This document shows positions 39,085-50,067 of a DNA stretch of 64,000 nucleotides, piece by piece. The translations under genes were made by a program, and so were the position numbers. Below the pieces are notes generated by a model that was not told the origin of the DNA, did not search any database, and saw only the letters and a list, made by a program, of their open reading frames with translations. Every line of letters starts with the position of its first letter. The stretch's first letter is position 1. Source of the stretch: Alphaproteobacteria bacterium (GTDB lineage Bacteria; Pseudomonadota; Alphaproteobacteria; Sphingomonadales; Kordiimonadaceae); assembly GCA_021774735.1 (NCBI GenBank), contig JAJFIS010000027.1, forward strand, positions 41,920 to 105,919, in the 5' to 3' direction.

Positions 39085-40158
39085 ATGTTATATTATCTTG
39101 CTTCGATGTCCAATGACGGTGGTATTTTCAACCTGTTTCGCTATTTGACCTTTCGAACTGGCGGCGCGGTTATGACCGCTTTGATCATTTGTTTCATCAT
39201 AGGCCCCCCGCTTATAAGGTGGTTGAAATCCATGCAAAAGCACGGGCAGCCTATCCGTGATGATGGCCCTCAGAGCCATATTGTTACAAAGGCTGGCACC
39301 CCAACCATGGGCGGCTTTATGATCTTGTTTTCGCTTGGCATATCAACCCTGCTATGGTCAGACCTATCCAACCCTTTCGTTTGGGCAGTGCTTATCGTAA
39401 CTCTTGGCTTTGGTATGGTCGGTTTTGTTGATGATTATATTAAAGTAACCAAACGTTCATCCGCTGGAGTGCCGGGCAAAGTAAAATTTTTAGTGCAAGC
39501 TGCCATCGCCGCTGGTGTTGCATGGTTTATTGCGGATATTTCTGAACCGACGACCAGCGTGCCCTTCTTCAAGGATGTGATGATAAATCTTGGCTGGTTT
39601 TACGGTCCCTTTGTCGTTCTTGTGCTGGTGGGCGCAGGCAACGCGGTTAACTTAACCGATGGCTTAGATGGTCTCGCCATTGTCCCTGTTATTATCGCCA
39701 CCGGGGCCTTTGGCTTCATTGCCTATATGGTTGGCAATGTGGTTTACAGTGAATATTTGCATATTCCTTTCGTCTCGGGCGCTGGGGAGCTCGCGGTTTT
39801 TTGTGGTGCTCTCATTGGCGGCGGCATTGGTTTTCTTTGGTTTAATGCCCCTCCCGCCATGGTTTTCATGGGTGACACAGGTTCGCTTTCCTTGGGCGGG
39901 GCATTGGGCACCATATCGGTAATCACCAAGCATGAAATTGTTCTGGCCATTGTTGGCGGTCTTTTTGTGCTCGAGACTGTATCGGTCATTGTGCAGGTGA
40001 TTTCCTTCAAACTAACGGGCAAGCGGGTGTTCCGCATGGCGCCTTTGCATCACCACTATGAACAAAAGGGCTGGGCCGAGCCGACCATCGTTATTCGTTT
40101 CTGGATTATAGCTGTTATTTTGGCCATTATTGGCCTTGCTACCTTGAAGTTGAGGTGA
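39085..40158 (+). CDS. mraY: Phospho-MurNAc-pentapeptide transferase MraY
   Basis: Membrane enzyme making lipid I from UDP-MurNAc-pentapeptide and undecaprenyl phosphate. It has 357 residues and about ten helices. Diagnostic sites are [11 protein letters not shown], the aspartate pair in [22 protein letters not shown], and the [12 protein letters not shown] and [14 protein letters not shown] loops that carry catalytic and tunicamycin-contact residues. The C-terminal [18 protein letters not shown] is typical. The start at 39085 lies 15 bases after murF. Confidence 0.97.
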   Translation: MLYYLASMSNDGGIFNLFRYLTFRTGGAVMTALIICFIIGPPLIRWLKSMQKHGQPIRDDGPQSHIVTKAGTPTMGGFMILFSLGISTLLWSDLSNPFVWAVLIVTLGFGMVGFVDDYIKVTKRSSAGVPGKVKFLVQAAIAAGVAWFIADISEPTTSVPFFKDVMINLGWFYGPFVVLVLVGAGNAVNLTDGLDGLAIVPVIIATGAFGFIAYMVGNVVYSEYLHIPFVSGAGELAVFCGALIGGGIGFLWFNAPPAMVFMGDTGSLSLGGALGTISVITKHEIVLAIVGGLFVLETVSVIVQVISFKLTGKRVFRMAPLHHHYEQKGWAEPTIVIRFWIIAVILAIIGLATLKLR

Positions 40159-40165
40159 ACCAGAA

Positions 40166-41536
40166 GTGATCCTCGCGAGCGCATATAAGGACAAAAATAT
40201 TGCCGTGTTTGGTCTAGCTAGGACAGGGCGGGCCGCCGTGGATGCATTGCTTGCGTCCGGCGCACATGTTCATGCATGGGATGACAACCCGGTGCATGTG
40301 GGCCTTGTGGGCGATGCCGCAGTTGATTTATATAGTGCTGACTTTAGCCAGTTGGATGGCTTGATGTTAGCGCCAGGTGTGCCGCTCACCCATCCGGCCC
40401 CTCATGTACTAGTGGATACAGCCCAGAGCGCGGGTGTACCCATATTCGGGGACGGGGATATTTTTCAAGCGGCGCGCACCAACTTGCCTGTCCATAAGTT
40501 GGTGGCGGTCACGGGTACCAATGGCAAGTCAACCACCGCCACGTTAATCGATCATATGGTGCGGACTTGCGGGCTGCCATCGGCTTTGGGTGGTAATATT
40601 GGCCGGGCGATTTTATCGCTCGACCCCTTGAAAGCAGGCGGCGTTTATGTTTTTGAGCTGTCGTCTTATCAGATCGATTTAAGTCACAAGCTTGACCCCA
40701 ATATCGCGGTGCTCTTAAATATTTCATCCGACCATTTGGACCGCCACGGTGGTATGGAGGGATATAAAGCGGCTAAGGCACGGCTCTTTGAGCTTCAAAA
40801 AAATAGTGACCGCCTTGCGGTTATTGGCGTTGATGAAGAACCATGCCGTAAAATTGCTGATAGCCTAAAGGGCCAAGTCATTCGCATTTCAGTTATGTCT
40901 GATCTCAGCGATGGTATTTCGCTTATGGGTGATGAGCTTATTCTGCGCCGTGAGGGCGAAGCTATTGCTACCCTTTGCCTGAAAGCAGCGAAAGCACTGC
41001 AGGGTGTTCATAATGCCCAAAATGCAGCAGCGGCTTGGGCGGTAGGGCGCAGCCTTGGCCTCGCTGATAGCGCCATTCAAAATGCGCTGGAAACTTTCCC
41101 CGGGCTGGAGCACCGGCAAGAATTGGTCGGTAATTTCAAGGGTGTTACCTACGTTAATGACAGTAAAGCAACCAATATTGATGCAGCAGCGCGGGCGCTG
41201 GCAAGCTTCGATAATATCCATTGGATTGCTGGTGGGCGCGGAAAAGGCGAAACCTTGGACCCCATTTTGCCTTATCTATCAAAGATCAAAAAAGCATGGC
41301 TAATCGGCGAAGATGCAGATCGTTTTATGGAATTTTTAGAAGGCCGCGTTCCCTGTGAAATAGCTGTGGATATGGGCGTAGCTATACAAGGTGTAGCCCG
41401 TGAAGCCGTGGACGGCGATACAGTTATACTTTCACCGGGCTGCGCGGCCTTTGATCAATTCCCTGACTTTGAGGTGCGTGGCAACGCGTTTAAGGATGGA
41501 TTTAAGGGCCTTCAAGCTGAGGGTATTATCCTGTGA
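40166..41536 (+). CDS. murD: UDP-MurNAc-L-alanine:D-glutamate ligase
   Basis: Adds D-glutamate, the second stem residue, to UDP-MurNAc-L-Ala. The 456 residues have the Rossmann-like N-domain (IAVFGLARTGRAAVDALLASG), the ATP loop VTGTNGKSTTATLI, ELSSYQIDLSHKLDPNIAVLLNISSDHLDRHG in the middle, and C-terminal YVNDSKATNIDAAARAL. GTG 40166 is the best start, 7 bases after the mraY stop, with only a weak ribosome-binding site. ftsW overlaps by 4 bases. Confidence 0.95.
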   Translation: MILASAYKDKNIAVFGLARTGRAAVDALLASGAHVHAWDDNPVHVGLVGDAAVDLYSADFSQLDGLMLAPGVPLTHPAPHVLVDTAQSAGVPIFGDGDIFQAARTNLPVHKLVAVTGTNGKSTTATLIDHMVRTCGLPSALGGNIGRAILSLDPLKAGGVYVFELSSYQIDLSHKLDPNIAVLLNISSDHLDRHGGMEGYKAAKARLFELQKNSDRLAVIGVDEEPCRKIADSLKGQVIRISVMSDLSDGISLMGDELILRREGEAIATLCLKAAKALQGVHNAQNAAAAWAVGRSLGLADSAIQNALETFPGLEHRQELVGNFKGVTYVNDSKATNIDAAARALASFDNIHWIAGGRGKGETLDPILPYLSKIKKAWLIGEDADRFMEFLEGRVPCEIAVDMGVAIQGVAREAVDGDTVILSPGCAAFDQFPDFEVRGNAFKDGFKGLQAEGIIL

Positions 41537-42684
41537 GTATCTTTTCGCGCACCGATAAAAGTATCGCTGGCCGTTGGTGGTGGACCGTTGACCGCTGGAT
41601 GTTGGGGCTGATTATAGTGTTGATCGTTACAGGGCTTTGGCTTGCGATGACAGCAAGTCCCGCTGTTGCCGAAAGGTTAGGGCTTGATCCACTGCATTTT
41701 GCCAAACGGCAAATGGTGTTCTTGGCGCTTTCCTTGGTCACTGTTGTTGGGGTTAGTTTAATGCCTGTGAAGCTTATTCGCCGTCTATGTATCGTTGGGC
41801 TGCCGGTTTTATTCTTCTTGATAATTTTAACCCTGACCATTGGCCCGGTTTATAATGGCGCTAGTCGTTGGTTACAGATCGGCAGTTTCACCCTGCAACC
41901 ATCAGAGTTTTTGAAACCTGTTTTCATTGTGGTCACCGCTTGGTTATTGTCCGCAGATTTCAAAGATGAAGCCATCCCAGCAAAATTGATCAGCTTTGCC
42001 TTGATGTTGTTTGTCGCGCTTTTGCTGCTAAACCAGCCGGATGTGGGCCAAACGTTCCTTATCGCGCTGGTGTGGTTAGCGCAAATGGCGCTCGCAGGCT
42101 TGCCAATGGTGTGGTTAATATCAGCGGGGCTTGTCGGCGTTACAAGCTTATTGATGGCTTATCAATTTTTCCCCCATGTGGCCAGCCGTATCAACCGTTT
42201 CATTGACCCAGCGAGCGGGGATACATTCCAAACCGATAAAGCCGTTGAGGCCATCGAAGCTGGTGGCCTGTTTGGCAAAGGGCCGGGGGAGGGCACGGTG
42301 AAGCTGTCGCTGCCGGATGCTCATACCGACTATATTTTTGCCGTCATTGGTGAAGAATTTGGTGCGCTCGCGGGCCTGTTATTGCTGGCGTTATTTGCCG
42401 GCATTGTTCTGCGCGGTTTGATGCATTTGCTAGAGGAAGAAGAGCCCTTTAAGCTGTTGGCGGCAGCGGGCTTGATTATGCAGTTTGGTGCCCAAGCTTT
42501 GATCAATATCGGCGTAAATTTAGCGATTTTGCCGTCAAAAGGCATGACCCTGCCTTTTGTATCATACGGCGGTTCATCCATGTTGGCTTTGGCCCTTGGT
42601 ATGGGGATGGTGCTGGCCCTGACGCGGCGAAACCGATTTATAACATCTGACCGATCTACCTTTTCATTCCCGGGGGTCACATGA
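41533..42684 (+). CDS. ftsW: Septal peptidoglycan polymerase FtsW
   Basis: SEDS glycosyltransferase that polymerises lipid II at the septum with FtsI. It has 383 residues and about ten helices. Recognisable elements are the LGLDPLHFAKRQMVFL entry helix, GASRWLQIGSFTLQPSEFLKP, NQPDVGQTFLIALVW, SLPDAHTDYIFAVIGEEFG (a large loop with the catalytic aspartate region), and LPFVSYGGSSMLALALGMG. A GTG start at 41533 overlaps murD by 4 bases. murG follows, also overlapping. Confidence 0.95.
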   Translation: MSIFSRTDKSIAGRWWWTVDRWMLGLIIVLIVTGLWLAMTASPAVAERLGLDPLHFAKRQMVFLALSLVTVVGVSLMPVKLIRRLCIVGLPVLFFLIILTLTIGPVYNGASRWLQIGSFTLQPSEFLKPVFIVVTAWLLSADFKDEAIPAKLISFALMLFVALLLLNQPDVGQTFLIALVWLAQMALAGLPMVWLISAGLVGVTSLLMAYQFFPHVASRINRFIDPASGDTFQTDKAVEAIEAGGLFGKGPGEGTVKLSLPDAHTDYIFAVIGEEFGALAGLLLLALFAGIVLRGLMHLLEEEEPFKLLAAAGLIMQFGAQALINIGVNLAILPSKGMTLPFVSYGGSSMLALALGMGMVLALTRRNRFITSDRSTFSFPGVT

Positions 42685-43778
42685 CGGAAACTGCTTTGCA
42701 TATTATGCTGGCGGCGGGCGGCACGGGCGGTCATATGATGCCTGCTGACGTTCTGGCTGGTGAGCTTAGGCGGCGGGGCCACAAGGTGAGCTTTATCAGT
42801 GATGACCGTGGGGCGCGGTTACCGGATATATTTACGGTCGGGGAAAAGCTGACCTTGAAAGCGCGTCCAAGCGTTGGCCTTGTTGGTAAAATTACGTTTC
42901 TCTTTGGCTTAATGTTTGGAGTTTTGCGGGTGCTTAGCTTCCTTCGCGCCCAAAAGCCTGATGTCATTGTTGGTTTTGGTGGCTATCCATCGGCGCCTGC
43001 GGTTGTTGGCGGTATGGTATCCAGAACACCGATAATGCTGCATGAACAGAATGCCGTCGTTGGCAGAACCAATCGTAAGGCGGCTAAATACGCCCAGCTT
43101 TTGGCGCTTTCCTGGCCCGACACTATGCAAATTCCAGCCAAGGTGAAAACCGCAATTTCTGGCTTGCCAGTGCGGGCAGATGTTCGGGGAATAGGCCCAG
43201 TAAAGGCCCCTGAACATGACAGAAAAATGCATATTCTTGTCATAGGCGGCAGTCAGGGTGCGCATATTTTATCGGTTATTGTTGCAAGTGCTTTAGCTGG
43301 CTTGGCTCCGACCGCTCAAACCGGCATAAAAGTAACCCATCAGGTGCGCGAGGATGATATAGAAGCGGTGCAAGTCATATACAGCCAATCCGCTATTGAA
43401 GCCGATGTCGCAAGCTATTATACCGACCTGCCGTCACGCTTATCAGGGGCGCATTTGATAATTGCACGCTCTGGGGCTTCGACGGTGGCAGAGCTATCGG
43501 TCGCAGGGCGGGCAAGTATTTTGGTGCCGCTGGCAATCGCGACCGATGACCATCAGACCTACAATGCTAACTTTCTGGAAACTGCAGGCGCGGCAACGGT
43601 CATGGCAGAAAGTGACTTTAATAGCGAAAGCCTGAAAGCACTGATTGAGGATATGTTAAAGTCCCCTGCATCGCTTGTGACTGCGGGACAAAAGGCACAA
43701 CATGCGGGTATTGAAGACGCCCATTTAAAACTGGCAGATATGGTTATATCTATAGCACAGGGAACTGAAAGCTCATGA
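42681..43778 (+). CDS. murG: Lipid II synthase MurG (GlcNAc transferase)
   Basis: Transfers GlcNAc from UDP-GlcNAc to lipid I on the inner face of the membrane. It is a GT28 protein of 365 residues. The N-domain glycine loop is [30 protein letters not shown] and [15 protein letters not shown] follow. The C-domain has [14 protein letters not shown] and [35 protein letters not shown], which contact the nucleotide sugar. Overlaps with ftsW and murC are 4 bases each. Confidence 0.95.
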   Translation: MTETALHIMLAAGGTGGHMMPADVLAGELRRRGHKVSFISDDRGARLPDIFTVGEKLTLKARPSVGLVGKITFLFGLMFGVLRVLSFLRAQKPDVIVGFGGYPSAPAVVGGMVSRTPIMLHEQNAVVGRTNRKAAKYAQLLALSWPDTMQIPAKVKTAISGLPVRADVRGIGPVKAPEHDRKMHILVIGGSQGAHILSVIVASALAGLAPTAQTGIKVTHQVREDDIEAVQVIYSQSAIEADVASYYTDLPSRLSGAHLIIARSGASTVAELSVAGRASILVPLAIATDDHQTYNANFLETAGAATVMAESDFNSESLKALIEDMLKSPASLVTAGQKAQHAGIEDAHLKLADMVISIAQGTESS

Positions 43779-45187
43779 AATCTATCCCCTTTGATATAGG
43801 CACCGTCCATTTTGTCGGCATTGGCGGCATTGGTATGTCTGGCATTGCCGAGGTGATGCATAATTTGGGCTACAGCATTCAGGGTTCTGATATTAATGAG
43901 GGTGCAAATATAACGCGCCTGCGCGGGCTTGGCATTTCGGTAATGATTGGCCAAAAGGCTAAAAATCTTGTGGGCGTAACGGTTGTTGTTGTTTCCAGCG
44001 CCATCCGGGCGGATAACCCAGAAATGCAAGCCGCGCGCACAGAAGGTATTCCGGTGGTTAGGCGGGCGGAAATGCTCGCTGAATTAATGCGGCTGAAATG
44101 GTGTGTGTCAGTGGCCGGCACCCACGGTAAAACCACGACAACGTCAATGGTGGCTGCGGTTTTGGAAGCCGCCAGCATGGACCCGACCGTTATCAATGGC
44201 GGCATCATTAATACTTATGGCACTAATGCGCGCCTTGGTACCGGTGATTGGATGGTGGTGGAAGCAGACGAGAGCGATGGTACATTCGTTAAATTGCCAT
44301 CGACCATTGCGGTAGTTACCAATATGGACCCCGAGCATTTAGATTTTTATGGGGACTTTGAAACGGAGAAATTAGCTTTTAAAGCCTTCTTGGACCGAGT
44401 GCCTTTCTACGGTGCGGCGGTGCTTTGTCTTGATCACCCCGAGGTTCAAGCCCTGATTGCCCATATTCAGGACCGAAAAGTTATTACCTACGGCCTTTCG
44501 CCTCAAGCAGATGTGCGGGCTGTGAATATTACATACAGTGGCGGCGAAGCGATGTTTGACATGTTGGTGGCTGAGCGTGTTACCGGTGAGGCTCTAACCA
44601 TGGAGGCTATTCGCTTACCTATGCCGGGGGAGTATAATGTGCTGAATGCCTTGGCGGCCTTAACCGTTGGCCTAGAGATGAAAATTAGTGCTGAGCAGCT
44701 TGTTCACTCCTTTGCAGAATTTGGCGGTGTTAAGCGGCGCTTCACCAAGACAGGCACAGCGCACGGCATAACGATAATTGATGATTACGGCCACCACCCG
44801 GTGGAAATCGCCGCAGCATTGAAAGCCGCCAGAGAATCTTATGACGGCAAGGTCATTGCTGTAGTTCAGCCCCATCGGTTCTCGCGCTTAGAGAGCTTAT
44901 TTGAGGATTTCTGCACCTGCTTTAATGACGCGGATAGCGTTATCGTGGCGCCTGTTTATGCGGCGGGTGAAGAACCAATCGCTGGAATTGACCACCAGAC
45001 ATTGGCTGACGGCATGCGTACTCGCGGTCACCGCAATGTGGTTACTTTGAGTGGTTCCGCTGACCTGGCTGATCAAATATTAGAGCAAGCAAGCTCAGGG
45101 GATGTTGTTATCTGCCTTGGCGCTGGATCGATCACTTTTTGGGCTAATGACTTGCCGCATCAGCTTGCAGAAAGACCTGCCCCATGA
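43775..45187 (+). CDS. murC: UDP-MurNAc:L-alanine ligase
   Basis: First Mur ligase, adding L-alanine to UDP-MurNAc. The 470 residues carry [23 protein letters not shown] (UDP-binding loop), the ATP loop [39 protein letters not shown] in the central domain, and [16 protein letters not shown] and VQPHRFSRL in the C-domain. Length and motif spacing are normal. It is embedded between murG and murB by 4-base overlaps. Confidence 0.97.
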   Translation: MKSIPFDIGTVHFVGIGGIGMSGIAEVMHNLGYSIQGSDINEGANITRLRGLGISVMIGQKAKNLVGVTVVVVSSAIRADNPEMQAARTEGIPVVRRAEMLAELMRLKWCVSVAGTHGKTTTTSMVAAVLEAASMDPTVINGGIINTYGTNARLGTGDWMVVEADESDGTFVKLPSTIAVVTNMDPEHLDFYGDFETEKLAFKAFLDRVPFYGAAVLCLDHPEVQALIAHIQDRKVITYGLSPQADVRAVNITYSGGEAMFDMLVAERVTGEALTMEAIRLPMPGEYNVLNALAALTVGLEMKISAEQLVHSFAEFGGVKRRFTKTGTAHGITIIDDYGHHPVEIAAALKAARESYDGKVIAVVQPHRFSRLESLFEDFCTCFNDADSVIVAPVYAAGEEPIAGIDHQTLADGMRTRGHRNVVTLSGSADLADQILEQASSGDVVICLGAGSITFWANDLPHQLAERPAP

Positions 45188-46125
45188 ATGCTGCACTCGG
45201 CCATAAATCACAGGACCATATGCCAGCTGTAAAGGGCCGTCTGACCCCAAATGCACCGCTGCATAAATACAGTTGGTTCAGAACCGGTGGCCCTGCAGAC
45301 ATGCTATTTGAACCGGCGGACAGCGATGATTTAGCGGAATTTTTAAGTGAGCTTAATGAGGCTACACCTGTGACGGTGATTGGCGTTGGCTCGAATTTAT
45401 TGGTGCGGGATGGTGGCGTGCGCGGTGTGGTCATTCGATTAGGCCGTTTTTTTACAGATATAAGCGTAGACAACAATAGCCTACATGTAGGCGCGGGGGC
45501 CATGGATGTTCATGTGGCGCGCGCGGCGGCTGACGCTGGCATTGCCGGGCTAGAATTTTTGGTCGGCGTACCCGGCACCATTGGCGGCGCGCTGCGAATG
45601 AACGCTGGGGCTTACGGGCGGGAAATGGCAGACTGTCTGGTTACAGCCGGTGGCATAACACGCCGTGGTGAAATGGTCAGTTTTTCAGCCAATGAAATGG
45701 GCTTTTCATACCGGAAATCAGCAATAGACGCAGGGGTGATTTTTACCCATGCAACCTTGATAGGCACCAAAGGTGAAGCAGGGGCGATCAAGGCTGACAT
45801 GAGGGAAATTATGGTTGAGCGCGAAGCTAGTCAACCCATTGGCACCCGCACCGGCGGCAGTACTTTTAAAAACCCTGACCCCGCAACATCCGGTGGCCGC
45901 TCGGCTTGGCAACTCATTGACGCGGCGGGTTGCCGGGACATGCGTATCGGCGGCGCTGGCGTAAGCGAAAAGCACTGTAATTTTTTAATCAACTACGGCG
46001 ATGCAAGGGCCGCTGACATTGAAGAGCTAGGCGAGACTGTTCGGCGTAAAGTGGCAGCAGCGACAGGCGTGAAATTACAGTGGGAAATCCGCCGGATCGG
46101 CGAAGCTGTTGGGGACAATATATGA
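45184..46125 (+). CDS. murB: UDP-N-acetylenolpyruvoylglucosamine reductase
   Basis: FAD enzyme reducing UDP-GlcNAc-enolpyruvate to UDP-MurNAc with NADPH. The 313 residues have [24 protein letters not shown], the FAD-binding loop [47 protein letters not shown], and GSTFKNP with a catalytic serine region. The glutamate near the end is in [20 protein letters not shown]. This is a type I MurB. ftsQ overlaps directly by 4 bases, whereas many alphaproteobacteria have ddl here. Confidence 0.96.
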   Translation: MNAALGHKSQDHMPAVKGRLTPNAPLHKYSWFRTGGPADMLFEPADSDDLAEFLSELNEATPVTVIGVGSNLLVRDGGVRGVVIRLGRFFTDISVDNNSLHVGAGAMDVHVARAAADAGIAGLEFLVGVPGTIGGALRMNAGAYGREMADCLVTAGGITRRGEMVSFSANEMGFSYRKSAIDAGVIFTHATLIGTKGEAGAIKADMREIMVEREASQPIGTRTGGSTFKNPDPATSGGRSAWQLIDAAGCRDMRIGGAGVSEKHCNFLINYGDARAADIEELGETVRRKVAAATGVKLQWEIRRIGEAVGDNI

Positions 46126-46913
46126 CACAGTTTCAAAGCTTTATAAAACCAAGAGCTATCATTGGCTTAACGCTTATCACGCTTGCAATTACCGTCACCA
46201 TTGCCACGCGCAGTGGGGTGCCGAGTAATATTGAAAATTGGCTGGTTGGTAAATCAGAAGATGCGGGCATGGTTCTCGACCAGCTGGATATTTCAGGCGC
46301 AGAGAAAACACCTAGGAAGGCTATTCTAGCCGCGCTCGACATGGAAAGTGGCATGCCTTTAATCACGGTTGATTTGCCAACTATTCGGGCCAAGCTTGAG
46401 GCCCTACCTTGGGTGAAAGAGGTTAGCGTTGCGCGTCATTACCCCGGCGTTTTAAAGATCGAAATTACGGAGCGTCAACCCTTTGCTTTAACGCAGTTGA
46501 ACGGGCAATTGGCGCTGATTGATATTACCGGCACGGAGATAACCCGCGAGGGGCTTAGTGCATATGCGGATTTATTGCTGTTGGTTGGGCCTGAAGCCGC
46601 AAGTGCGGCATCTGAAGTATCAGCCCTTAAGGTGATAGATCCGGCCTTGTCCGCGCGGGTAACATCAGCGGTACGGGTGGGAACCCGGCGTTGGGACTTA
46701 ATCTTTGACCAGGGCGTGCGGGTGAAACTGCCAGATAATAGCAAGGATTATGACATGCTTGCCGCCTTTGCGCGTTTTTCATCATTGGAAACGCGGGATA
46801 AAATATTGAGCCGGGAACTAAGCGTTATTGATATGCGCTACCCTGACCGGGTCATTATGCGTGTTTCGCCTTTGGGACAAAGGGCGCTTACGGGACGCGA
46901 CGAACAAACATAA
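46122..46913 (+). CDS. ftsQ: Cell division protein FtsQ
   Basis: Bitopic divisome protein of 263 residues that scaffolds FtsL and FtsB. An N-terminal membrane helix (IGLTLITLAITVTIATRSG) is followed by a POTRA domain (LDQLDISGAEKTPRKAILAALDME, then LEALPWVKEVSVARHYPGVLKIEITERQPFAL) and a beta domain up to about residue 250. ATG 46122 overlaps the murB stop and begins just before the helix. An in-frame start at 46080 would extend deep into murB and has no support. Confidence 0.92.
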   Translation: MTQFQSFIKPRAIIGLTLITLAITVTIATRSGVPSNIENWLVGKSEDAGMVLDQLDISGAEKTPRKAILAALDMESGMPLITVDLPTIRAKLEALPWVKEVSVARHYPGVLKIEITERQPFALTQLNGQLALIDITGTEITREGLSAYADLLLLVGPEAASAASEVSALKVIDPALSARVTSAVRVGTRRWDLIFDQGVRVKLPDNSKDYDMLAAFARFSSLETRDKILSRELSVIDMRYPDRVIMRVSPLGQRALTGRDEQT

Positions 46914-46957
46914 CGAACTGTTAATGGCTAACCAAGTTTGAATAGAGGAAATAAGAG

Positions 46958-48199
46958 ATGCGTGATGGCATCATAGCAGTATTGGACATAGGCAGCAGTA
47001 AGGCCGTCTGCATCATTGCTCGTAGCGAGCCGGACGGCAGCATTTTGGTGCTCGGCGTTGGCAATCGGGCCTGCCCGGGCGTGCGCTGCGGCGCCGTAAC
47101 CGATATGGCGGCGACCGAAGAAGCAATACGCACCGCTGTTGACCAAGCCGAGCGCATGGCGGGTGTCGCGATTGAAGGTGTAACCATGTTAAGTGCAGCA
47201 GGTTATCCCAAAAGCCAAATCATTGAAATGGAAGTAGCCATTGATGGTCATGAGATAAGCCAGGCAGATATTGAGCATGCTATTAGTGAAGCGCGTGGTA
47301 AAATGGATGCTAGTGACAAGCGCCTGCTGCATAACTTTCCGGCGGCCTTTGCCGTCGATGGTGTTTTCGGGGTGAATTCCCCCATTGGCATGACCGCGAC
47401 CACATTAAGTGTCGCCATGCATGCTATTTCCGTGACCGATGGTCCGGTTAAGAATTTAGAACGCTGTGTCCAACGGGCACATCTTGTGGTGGATGATATA
47501 ATTGTTGCGCCTTATGCCTCGGGTTTGTCATCTCTGGTGGATGATGAGCTAAACATCGGCGCTGCTTGCATTGATATTGGTGGTGGCACCACGGATATTT
47601 CCGTATTTGCTCAAGGGGCTTTGGTCCATGCGGAGATATTACCTATGGGGGGGCGTGAGGTTACCGATGAAATTGCTCGCCAACTATTAACCCCAGTGGA
47701 CCAAGCAGAACGTTTGAAGACCTTAGCTGGTTGCGCCTTCTATGACCCATCCCACGAGCGAGATTTTGTTGATGTTCAACAAGTGGGGGAAAGTGGGTTT
47801 GGCAATAATTTAAAGAGGGTGCCACGTAGTAAGCTAACAAAGATTATGCAGGATATTTACCAAAGTCATTTTGAGCAGATAAATGAGCGACTAGACGCCA
47901 TGGGTTTTAGTGGGCCTTCAGGTCAACATGTTGTGCTGACCGGCGGCGTGGCCCTGACCGAAAGCATTGCCGACTTGGCACAACAAATTTTGGGAAGGCA
48001 CGTTCGAATTGCGCGACACAGGGGTATTCCTGGCCTGCCAGAAAGTGCGCAGGGTCCTCAATTTTCAGCTGCAATTGGCCTTTTGGGGCATGCCATACGA
48101 GGGGAAGGGGCTAAAAATGGTTCAAAAAGACGAAAAAGACAAAAAAACACACAAAATATGGCCGAAAAACTCACAGAATGGTTTCAAAGGAACTTTTAA
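46958..48199 (+). CDS. ftsA: Cell division protein FtsA
   Basis: Actin-like ATPase that tethers FtsZ to the membrane, 413 residues. IAVLDIGSSKAVCIIAR is the phosphate-1 loop. The SHS2 (1C) domain lies around residues 80-160. IGAACIDIGGGTTDISVFAQG is the second phosphate loop, and GQHVVLTGGVALTESIADLA the adenosine motif. The C-terminus (KLTEWFQRNF), preceded by a very basic linker, is the amphipathic membrane-targeting helix. GAGGAAATAAGAG precedes the ATG. ftsZ follows after 108 bases. Confidence 0.95.
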   Translation: MRDGIIAVLDIGSSKAVCIIARSEPDGSILVLGVGNRACPGVRCGAVTDMAATEEAIRTAVDQAERMAGVAIEGVTMLSAAGYPKSQIIEMEVAIDGHEISQADIEHAISEARGKMDASDKRLLHNFPAAFAVDGVFGVNSPIGMTATTLSVAMHAISVTDGPVKNLERCVQRAHLVVDDIIVAPYASGLSSLVDDELNIGAACIDIGGGTTDISVFAQGALVHAEILPMGGREVTDEIARQLLTPVDQAERLKTLAGCAFYDPSHERDFVDVQQVGESGFGNNLKRVPRSKLTKIMQDIYQSHFEQINERLDAMGFSGPSGQHVVLTGGVALTESIADLAQQILGRHVRIARHRGIPGLPESAQGPQFSAAIGLLGHAIRGEGAKNGSKRRKRQKNTQNMAEKLTEWFQRNF

Positions 48200-48307
48200 T
48201 AGACTATATTTAGTGTAGGCAGAAAGCATAGCCACAACGTATGGCGTGGGACGTAAATTAACGGATAGATGGAACATTCACGGGTTTCGTGACGAAGGGA
48301 TAGTATC

Positions 48308-50008
48308 ATGCCGATAGATTTTGCCAGTTCAGAGTTAACCGAGTTATCACCAAAAATCGCCGTAATTGGTGTTGGTGGTGCTGGGTGCAATGCTGTAAAT
48401 AATATGATTTCTGCAGAGCTGCAGGGCGTAGATTTTATGGTTGCCAATACGGATGCGCAGTCGCTTAGTGCATCGCAAGCCGCCAGCCGATTGCAGCTTG
48501 GCATTCAAATTACGCAGGGTTTAGGTGCAGGCGCACAGCCAAAAATTGGTGAAGCAGCAGCCGAAGAGGCGATCGACAAAATTGAAGAGCTGCTTGAGGG
48601 CGTCCATATGGCCTTCATTACCGCAGGCATGGGCGGCGGTACAGGCACGGGGGCTGCGCCAATAATTGCAAAACGCGCCCGTGAAAAAGGAATTTTAACG
48701 GTCGGTGTTGTTACCAAGCCTTTTCAGTTTGAAGGATTGCGGCGCATGAAAGTGGCTGACGCAGGCATTGAAGCCCTGCAACAGCATGTTGATACGCTCA
48801 TTATTATCCCAAATCAAAATTTGTTTCGGGTAGCGAACGAGCGCACAACTTTTGCCGATGCCTTTGCGATGGCGGATGAAGTATTGCACTCAGGTGTACG
48901 TGGTATTACGGACCTTATGGTAATGCCGGGGCTTATCAATCTTGACTTTGCTGATGTTCGCACGGTGATGAGCGAAATGGGTAAAGCCATGATGGGAACC
49001 GGCGAGGCCGAAGGCGAAGGCCGGGCGCTTATGGCGGCTGAAGCTGCTATTTCCAATCCTCTGCTCGACGAAGTATCCCTTCGCGGTGCCAGCGGTGTCA
49101 TCATTAACGTTACGGGCGGTATGGATATGACCCTCTATGAAGTTGATGAAGCGACCAATTTGATCCGCGATCAAGTGGATGAAGAAGCTAATATCATCTT
49201 TGGTTCTGCCTTCAATGAAGAATTAAGCGGAAGCATTCGGGTTTCTGTCGTCGCCACGGGTATCGACGGCACCGGTATGGAAATGCCCATTCCGCAGCCT
49301 AGGCGTGAAGTGAAGGAAGAACCTGTTTTAGAGCTTGAAACGCCAGCGCCAAAATCCGAGCCTGCAATGGAAGTTGCGTCAGCCGAAAATGAAGTGGTTT
49401 CTGCGGACCCTGTTGTTGCTGCAATGGCGGAGCTTGGTGATGCGGTTGAGGCAGCGGCTTCTGCCCCAGAAGTGAGTGAAGCTGAGCTGGTTGAGTATGT
49501 TCCTGAAGTAGAGTTATCGGAAAACCAGCAAGAAGAGTTGGCACCAGAAGACAATGCCGAAGAGCAAGAAGTGGTGGCATCTCGCGGCATGGATATGTTT
49601 GTGGCAGCTGCACCGATGGAACCGAAAGCGAATAGTGCTTCCCTTGGTAAATCAGACCCTTTTGCTGATGCAGACTATGAAAATGGCGCGCCAAAAGAAG
49701 ATGTTGCTGAGGCAGCATCACTGTTAGATATGCCAGAAAGCGGCAGTCGTAGACGTAAGATTATGGCAACCGAGCAAGCATCCGAAACGCCAGTTGTGCC
49801 AGAGCCAGCACCGGCAAAGCGTAGCTTGTTTCAGATGATGACGTCGGGCCTGTTGAGCTCTGATAGTGGCAATAGAGCTGCTACACCTGCTTCAAATGAT
49901 GCAAAGCACGCTGAGCTTGATAGTGTGTCACCCGGTGAGCGTCCGTCACAGACCACACCGACGGATCAACTTGAAATACCGTCTTTCTTGCGGCGTCAAC
50001 AGAATTAG
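48308..50008 (+). CDS. ftsZ: Cell division protein FtsZ
   Basis: Tubulin-like GTPase forming the Z ring. The GTPase core is residues 15 to about 325, with [17 protein letters not shown] and the tubulin signature GGGTGTG (about 109-115). [13 protein letters not shown] contacts and [16 protein letters not shown] are in the T7 loop side. A long acidic linker (about 340-545) precedes the conserved C-terminal peptide [10 protein letters not shown], which binds FtsA. At 566 residues the linker is long, as in several alphaproteobacteria. A terminator follows. lpxC, a common next gene, is not present. Confidence 0.97.
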   Translation: MPIDFASSELTELSPKIAVIGVGGAGCNAVNNMISAELQGVDFMVANTDAQSLSASQAASRLQLGIQITQGLGAGAQPKIGEAAAEEAIDKIEELLEGVHMAFITAGMGGGTGTGAAPIIAKRAREKGILTVGVVTKPFQFEGLRRMKVADAGIEALQQHVDTLIIIPNQNLFRVANERTTFADAFAMADEVLHSGVRGITDLMVMPGLINLDFADVRTVMSEMGKAMMGTGEAEGEGRALMAAEAAISNPLLDEVSLRGASGVIINVTGGMDMTLYEVDEATNLIRDQVDEEANIIFGSAFNEELSGSIRVSVVATGIDGTGMEMPIPQPRREVKEEPVLELETPAPKSEPAMEVASAENEVVSADPVVAAMAELGDAVEAAASAPEVSEAELVEYVPEVELSENQQEELAPEDNAEEQEVVASRGMDMFVAAAPMEPKANSASLGKSDPFADADYENGAPKEDVAEAASLLDMPESGSRRRKIMATEQASETPVVPEPAPAKRSLFQMMTSGLLSSDSGNRAATPASNDAKHAELDSVSPGERPSQTTPTDQLEIPSFLRRQQN

Positions 50009-50028
50009 TCTTGCTGGTTAAAAATTGA

Positions 50029-50055
50029 AAAAGGCGGGTAATTCCCGCTTTTTTT
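50029..50055. terminator. Bidirectional terminator between ftsZ and moaE
   Basis: GCGGG (50034-50038) and CCCGC (50044-50048) are separated by TAATT. Seven T residues follow on the plus strand. On the minus strand the same hairpin is followed by a T-rich run from the upstream A stretch, so it can also end transcripts arriving from the moaE side. Confidence 0.82.
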
Positions 50056-50067
50056 ATGCCAAAATAT

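Noticed and set aside
46080..46121. Upstream extension of ftsQ into murB
   Set aside because: The ATG at 46122 gives the usual 4-base overlap found throughout this cluster; the extension adds residues out of keeping with FtsQ N-termini.
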